From Promethearchaeota archaeon (lineage in GTDB: Archaea; Asgardarchaeota; Lokiarchaeia; Sigynarchaeales; SOKP01), in contig JAEOTV010000090.1 of assembly GCA_016839635.1 (NCBI GenBank), forward strand, positions 1-9,800: a DNA stretch of 9,800 nt, written 5' to 3'. Made by a program: the position numbers and the translations under genes. The notes under the pieces are model-generated. The model was not told where the DNA came from. It did no database searches and saw only the letters and a program-made list of their open reading frames with translations. Shown here piece after piece: positions 5,992 through 9,800 of this stretch (position 1 is the first letter of the stretch; the number at the start of each line of letters is the position of its first letter).

Positions 5992-6537
5992 TTATAGATC
6001 TAAGTATTGAGTGAGTATTCTATACATATAATCACTATCCCGAATAATTATCCCTTTTTTTTGAAAGGAATGGATTAATATTCTTAATTCTGAATCTGGA
6101 ATGTTATAGTTTTCCGCGAGGATTTCAAACGCAAAATAGGGAACCTTAGTATAAAGATCTTCTAATTTTATTAACATTTTTTGAAACTGCAGTATATAGT
6201 CATCTGCTTTTCCAGAATGTTCTATTTTCCTTTTTTTCGGCTTTTTTGGGGCATGGGGTTTGAAATCTCCAAAAGCATTAAATCCTGGAGCACTTCCTAA
6301 CTCCTGAATTGCTAGTTCATTCTGTTTTTCTTTTACCGTTTCAACAGCAGCAGTCATCCCATTTACGATCTCTCCGCTATTTGAAATATCTGAGACTTTA
6401 TGTGTTCGACCACACCGTAGACATTTCTTTGTCTTCTGAGTATGTTTTACATACATATACTGTTTGCACTTTTTACATGCAAATACTATATATGGAGTCT
6501 CATCCCTTTTCCATTCGCCATCTTCCATATCTTTCAC
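5992..6537 (-). CDS. Zinc-ribbon plus winged-helix protein, last gene of the hef operon
   Basis: This 181-residue protein has three parts. An N-terminal zinc ribbon with C21-x2-C24 and C39-x2-C42 (ACKKCKQY...CLRCGRTH) continues into a helix, resembling the DUF5817-type ribbon proteins of archaea. A Lys/Pro-rich linker (about 92-107) follows. The C-terminal part (about 112-178, LEDLYTKVPYFAFEILAENYNIPDSELRILIHSFQKKG) has the helix pattern of a winged helix-turn-helix. The start GTG overlaps the hef stop in GTGA with no ribosome-binding site, so translation is probably coupled; an ATG at 6528 is an alternative. Both ends look nucleic-acid or protein binding. The position implies a role beside Hef in replication or repair, which is inference. 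Confidence 0.82.
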   Translation of the reverse strand: MKDMEDGEWKRDETPYIVFACKKCKQYMYVKHTQKTKKCLRCGRTHKVSDISNSGEIVNGMTAAVETVKEKQNELAIQELGSAPGFNAFGDFKPHAPKKPKKRKIEHSGKADDYILQFQKMLIKLEDLYTKVPYFAFEILAENYNIPDSELRILIHSFQKKGIIIRDSDYMYRILTQYLDL

Positions 6538-8696
6538 TTTTTTGTTTTTATTTTGGGGCTTTCTAAAATGTTTCTTATAATGAAATACAATTCTTCTTCA
6601 TTGTCAATAACTATTACCTGAAAATTGTGGGTATTTCCTAAATCTTGAAGCTTTTTTTTATGAAGCCTTTTTTCTCCTTCAATCTTCTCTTTATAATCTA
6701 TAAAATCAAACACAATAATCAATAGTGAAGAAATCTGTGAGAAATCCTCAATTTGACTTAGGATTTGCTTAATTTGGATGTCTTGAGGATTATAAATTTG
6801 GATCAATACTTTATTATAAATAACAATATGAAGGTCAGAATCAACAATGCCAAATGTGTAATCATCTTGCTGGAGTTTTTTTCGTAAACCAAATTTCATA
6901 GGAAGATATTTACTGAGTTTAATCGGGAATTCATGAACAACAGCTGTCCCTAAATATGCTGTAAGCTTCGATTGATGTTGACTTTTTGATATTAATTTAC
7001 TCGGAATTTTCTTAGGAGGCAATTCCTTCTTTTGTGTGGATTCTTTACTAACACTTTCAGTAAAATTATGTTCAATAGGAATATACCTATCCTCATATGA
7101 TTCTTTTAATTGGTCTGGTCCTTTCAAATTAAAATTCATCCTTTTAAGTTTACTTAACGCAATTTTCAGATAAATTTCATCACGAGTCTTCTTACTATAT
7201 AGGATTATAACCTTACCTTCTCTATGCCGAGCAGTTCTTCCTTTTCTTTGAATATATCTAATTTCTGAGGCTACAACATCGAAAAAAATAACTAAATCAC
7301 ATTCGGCAATGTCTAAGCCTTCCTCTCCTACGTTGGTTGAGACTAGAACGTTATATTGTCCCCCCTTAAACAAGTCTAAGATTTCTATTTGCTGTTTTTG
7401 GGATAAGCCCTTATCATCTGGAGATTTAGTTGCCTGTCCTACAAATCTCACTGGTTTTATGAGCTCTGTAGTTTTCAATTTATTTACTATACTTTTCACA
7501 GAGTTTCTAAGCTTGATAAAGACTAAAATACGAGATAATGGATTATTAGTGAGTTCTTCTATCAAAATTTTTTTTAATACCAAATATTTCGGATGAATTA
7601 GGTTTTCAGGAGAGAATTCTTCATTTTTTTTCAATTCTAAAAAAATATTATGTAACCTTTGATCGGCTGCTAAAATTTTAGTTGCTTTTGAGCTATTTTT
7701 CTTCTTAGAATCTTTATAGAGTTTGATTAAATAAACTAATAGTATGTCCAAGCCTTGCTGTTCTATCAGCTCAAGCATATGATACAGTATGAGTGCTTGG
7801 GCATTAATTGAGAGAGCGCTATACACTCCTGCCTTATCACCATTATTCTGTAATAACTTTACTAATTCACCATTCAACCTTAATAAATCCTTCCGGATAA
7901 TTTTAGTATGAAGGTTTTCTCCTTTTGCTTCTAGGAAATTAAGTTGCGAAAGGTAATGTAAACGTTCGTCTAAAGTAATAGTGACTATTTGATATATATC
8001 TTCCATTAAGTGGGTTAGATCTACTCCAATTTTATAGATATCCATTGGTTTTAGGTATGTCTTTACATCTTCGTCTTTCCTACTTCGAATATGAATATTT
8101 TCAATAGGGACATGCAAACTTTCACATAAAGTAGCAATCTTGTCTTTTGAAGCTCCTGGAGATGCGGTAAGTCCTAAAATAATACCATCTGGATTCGTTA
8201 TCACAAACTCATTAGAAATCATCGTATAAGGATAATCTCCTGAAGAATGATGTGCTTCATCGAAGATGATTAATGCGGTATCTTTTAAAGTATATTTTTT
8301 ATTCACTAAATCATTTCTTAAAGTTTGTGGAGTATAAAACAAAATCAAGTTCTCATTAAATACATCAATTCTTTTTTCAGGAAGAATTTTTCCTGTTAGT
8401 ACCGCAAATTTTTCTTCCGGAATATTTAGAAATTTTAGAAAAGTTTGATAATGTTGATTAATTAAGGGCCTTGTAGGAGCAAGAACGATTATCTTACTAC
8501 TGGAAGGGACAGCTTCCAAAATTTTACTTGTTACCAGAACTGCAATTATTGTTTTTCCCAACCCTGTAGGTAATACCACTAATGAATTTTTATCTTTACA
8601 TGCGTCTGCGATCTTTAATTGATACTCTCGAACTTCAAGCCCATGATAATTTAATATGTGATCATTATTAGAAAGATCTTCTTTTGTCTCACTCAC
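6534..8696 (-). CDS. hef: Hef/FANCM-family SF2 helicase with degenerate nuclease domain
   Basis: This 720-residue helicase has PTGLGKT (43-49, Walker A), APTRPL (73-78), DEAH (146-149), TASPG (177-181), a helical insertion (about 235-370) typical of Hef/FANCM/MDA5, then FVGQATK (418-424), STNVGEEGLDIAECD (453-467) and SEIRYIQRKGRTAR (477-490). The GQA, EEGLD and SEIR-x-IQR-x-GRT pattern is the Hef/FANCM signature. These enzymes remodel stalled forks and branched DNA. Euryarchaeal Hef adds an XPF nuclease (GDx(n)ERKx3D) and a tandem HhH. Here residues about 585-715 show strands similar to the end of that fold (LLIIVFDF, FQVIVIDN), but no ERKx3D and no clear HhH. GTG start at 8696, with GGTGAG 5 nt upstream, overlapping the preceding gene by 8 nt. 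Confidence 0.93.
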   Translation of the reverse strand: MSETKEDLSNNDHILNYHGLEVREYQLKIADACKDKNSLVVLPTGLGKTIIAVLVTSKILEAVPSSSKIIVLAPTRPLINQHYQTFLKFLNIPEEKFAVLTGKILPEKRIDVFNENLILFYTPQTLRNDLVNKKYTLKDTALIIFDEAHHSSGDYPYTMISNEFVITNPDGIILGLTASPGASKDKIATLCESLHVPIENIHIRSRKDEDVKTYLKPMDIYKIGVDLTHLMEDIYQIVTITLDERLHYLSQLNFLEAKGENLHTKIIRKDLLRLNGELVKLLQNNGDKAGVYSALSINAQALILYHMLELIEQQGLDILLVYLIKLYKDSKKKNSSKATKILAADQRLHNIFLELKKNEEFSPENLIHPKYLVLKKILIEELTNNPLSRILVFIKLRNSVKSIVNKLKTTELIKPVRFVGQATKSPDDKGLSQKQQIEILDLFKGGQYNVLVSTNVGEEGLDIAECDLVIFFDVVASEIRYIQRKGRTARHREGKVIILYSKKTRDEIYLKIALSKLKRMNFNLKGPDQLKESYEDRYIPIEHNFTESVSKESTQKKELPPKKIPSKLISKSQHQSKLTAYLGTAVVHEFPIKLSKYLPMKFGLRKKLQQDDYTFGIVDSDLHIVIYNKVLIQIYNPQDIQIKQILSQIEDFSQISSLLIIVFDFIDYKEKIEGEKRLHKKKLQDLGNTHNFQVIVIDNEEELYFIIRNILESPKIKTKK
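6951..6974 (-). other. Candidate PCNA-binding (PIP) motif in the Hef linker
   Basis: Residues 575-582 of the Hef-like protein read QSKLTAYL, fitting Q-x-x-h-x-x-a-h. The motif lies in the low-complexity linker (about 545-582) between helicase and C-terminal domain, an exposed position. Binding of some archaeal Hef proteins to PCNA is established; this site is inferred from pattern only. Confidence 0.4.
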
Positions 8697-9291
8697 CAGG
8701 TCTCACCACAATGTTGATTTCATCAACAGTTAATTCCTTAATTTCTTTATTTCCTGTATTATAGGAAATAATTAAATCTCCTAATTTCATTCCGAACGCA
8801 GAAGGGTAAATTAAACCATTATCTTTTTTCTCAAATAAATAGGGATGTTCAGATTCTAACGATTTGAGATTAGAGAGAAGCTCGGTACCATTCCTTGAAA
8901 GATCGAATCCTTTCCCCCGTTTTACACGTTGAAAGGTATAAATGAGATCGTTAAAAAGTTTTATTTGAGTCAATGTAAATATAATTTTATTTGGAATCTG
9001 TTTTTCGGTGATTAAATATATAGTACTACCTTCCTTTCTTTTTTTTAAGTGATGATTCTTAAACACCTTTCCAAATACATTTTGAGCCGTTACAAGAAAA
9101 GATGCTAACTCCTGAGTGTAATTTGGAGGAATGTTAAAAATGTTAACTAATTTAGTAAAATTTAGTTTCTTTTCATAATTATCTTCAAACTGTTCTAAAA
9201 TATCTATTATGTGCTCAAATGTCTGGAGGAATTTTTTGAATTGAGCTCCATTAGAATTATAAAGTCTGTCCAAATCTGAAGATAACGTCAT
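8689..9291 (-). CDS. Winged-helix-like protein of unknown function, first gene of the hef operon
   Basis: This 200-residue protein starts with ATG at 9291. Residues 1-40 form a long amphipathic helix (FKKFLQTFEHIIDILEQF). Residues 44-95 look like a winged helix: helix NFTKLVNIFNIP, helix NYTQELASFLVTAQNVFG, then a basic hairpin KVFKNHHLKKRKEGSTIYLIT that would be the wing. A second alpha/beta part (97-200) ends with strands and the sequence VVRPGE. No catalytic or metal motif is seen. Its stop overlaps the hef start by 8 nt, so the two are co-translated. The basic wing suggests DNA binding; a partner role for Hef is inferred from position. The family is not recognised. Confidence 0.85.
   Translation of the reverse strand: MTLSSDLDRLYNSNGAQFKKFLQTFEHIIDILEQFEDNYEKKLNFTKLVNIFNIPPNYTQELASFLVTAQNVFGKVFKNHHLKKRKEGSTIYLITEKQIPNKIIFTLTQIKLFNDLIYTFQRVKRGKGFDLSRNGTELLSNLKSLESEHPYLFEKKDNGLIYPSAFGMKLGDLIISYNTGNKEIKELTVDEINIVVRPGE
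8702..8707 (-). promoter_or_regulatory. Ribosome-binding site deciding the hef GTG start
   Basis: GGTGAG on the - strand lies 5 nt before the GTG at 8696 and matches the archaeal anti-Shine-Dalgarno core. No early in-frame ATG competes, so the GTG start is well supported. Confidence 0.7.
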
Positions 9292-9311
9292 TAAAAGATA
9301 AATATAACAAG

Positions 9312-9322
9312 AACATAAAAAG
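9312..9322 (-). promoter_or_regulatory. Putative promoter of the hef operon
   Basis: The - strand reads TTTTTTCTTTTTATGTT here, close to the TTTTTCTTTATAT blocks of the + strand genes. Its TATA-like part is centred about 26 nt before the ATG at 9291, which would give a leaderless or nearly leaderless transcript; no ribosome-binding site precedes this ATG, in agreement. Confidence 0.4.
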
Positions 9323-9342
9323 AAAAAATTTAAAAAAAAAAA
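9323..9342 (-). terminator. Poly-T stop behind the right-edge surface protein
   Basis: Directly after the TAA at 9345-9343 the - strand has eleven T, AAA and six more T. This is a typical archaeal poly-T terminator and it abuts the operon promoter. Confidence 0.6.
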
Positions 9343-9800
9343 TTATTTTTTAATTATTTTGTTTGTATTCTTCATTTTTCGAAAACATATCATAAGAATT
9401 CCTGGAGTCACCAGAAATATAATTGTAAGTGGGATTGCGGTCTGAATTTCTTTAACATAATTCATAGAAGTAACAGGGTCTGGATTGTCAGGAGTATCGG
9501 GATTGTCGGGAATATCAGGAGTATCGGGAGTATTTATGTTAAATTCTACTTCTCCAATAAAATATGTCTCATTTGAAATTCCATCATTTAGATATACAAC
9601 AAAGGTATATTTTGTGGTATTAGAAATTTGACAGCTTAAATTGAACAGGCTATATTCGGTAAACTTATGATGAGATAAAGATATTGTTCCATTTAACGTA
9701 TCATCAATGTAAATTTCTACAAATGCATGTCCTTCTTCTAATGGATATTGTGATTCATTACATCGTATTGAAGAATTCAGAGAAAAATGCACCAAGTTTA
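9343..9800 (-). CDS. C-terminal part of a secreted, membrane-anchored protein with Pro-Asp linker
   Basis: The frame is open to the right edge, so the N-terminus lies outside the window; a TTG at 9795 is probably not the start. About 150 residues are visible. The first 88 are beta-rich with many N-x-S/T sequons (NGT, NLS, NTT, NET) and look like an Ig/fibronectin-type domain. A linker of six Pro-Asp-x tripeptides follows (nucleotides 9475-9528), then a hydrophobic helix (about 120-138) and a basic end (RKMKNTNKIIKK). This is the layout of an archaeal cell-surface protein held by a C-terminal membrane helix, with the Pro-Asp part as a stiff spacer. No IPGY or PGF sorting motif is evident, unlike the NosD-like protein. 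Function unknown. Confidence 0.75.
   Translation of the reverse strand, partial: NLVHFSLNSSIRCNESQYPLEEGHAFVEIYIDDTLNGTISLSHHKFTEYSLFNLSCQISNTTKYTFVVYLNDGISNETYFIGEVEFNINTPDTPDIPDNPDTPDNPDPVTSMNYVKEIQTAIPLTIIFLVTPGILMICFRKMKNTNKIIKK
9475..9528 (-). repeat. 9-bp tandem repeats coding (Pro-Asp-x)6
   Basis: Six tripeptide units PDT, PDI, PDN, PDT, PDN, PDP are coded by near-identical 9-mers (GGAGTATCG-type on the + strand). The region is prone to length change by slippage. Confidence 0.75.

Noticed and set aside
7309..7596. 95-codon + strand frame opposite hef
   Set aside because: It lies antisense to the strongly conserved helicase motifs and has no promoter or ribosome-binding site; it is a shadow of the hef coding sequence.
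1..9800. CRISPR array, tRNA or rRNA genes
   Set aside because: I looked for regularly spaced repeats, T-loop (GGTTCGAATCC-like) sequences and conserved rRNA stretches on both strands and found none.

Overview
The window looks archaeal and most likely comes from an AT-rich Asgard (Lokiarchaeota-like) genome. The evidence is a Hel308/Ski2-type helicase, a Hef/FANCM-type helicase, TATA-like boxes 25-60 nt before starts, GGTGA/GTGA ribosome-binding sites, poly-T stops after genes, and two secreted proteins with C-terminal membrane anchors. One of those anchors carries an IPGY motif like the archaeal CTERM sorting signals. No rRNA, tRNA, CRISPR array or intact insertion sequence is visible.

Layout. 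On the + strand, 3-2093 is a 5'-truncated Hel308-like helicase with a SWIM zinc finger inserted in its winged-helix region. Three small + strand genes of unknown function follow: a membrane zinc-ribbon protein (2200-2436) and two charged proteins (2600-2875, 3016-3273). The last two share an identical promoter block and a similar N-terminus. From about 3350 onward everything reads on the - strand: a NosD-like beta-helix surface protein (3532-5508, possibly from a GTG at 5559), a three-gene operon (9291 to 5992), and the tail of a second surface protein that enters from beyond the right edge (9343-9800).

The operon is tightly packed. A 200-residue winged-helix-like protein overlaps hef by 8 nt, and hef overlaps a zinc-ribbon/winged-helix protein by 4 nt. 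Hef keeps all its helicase motifs, but its C-terminal domain lacks the XPF nuclease signature and a tandem HhH is not evident, so it looks like a helicase-only, FANCM-like form. A candidate PCNA-binding motif lies in its linker. Together with the helicase at the left edge, the window holds two SF2 DNA-repair helicases.

The least expected signals lie between genes. A 70-72 bp near-identical direct repeat (3351-3422 and 5698-5767) flanks the NosD-like gene. On the - strand each copy spells the same protein C-terminus (PERIYSMGILK-stop) followed by a T-rich tail. At the right-hand copy a decayed reading frame extends another 55 codons upstream, so a pseudogene was missed there. Separately, 2502-2531 is a 27/30 match, in frame, to the last codons of the helicase that ends at 2093. 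The intergenic DNA therefore seems to collect 3' ends of genes.
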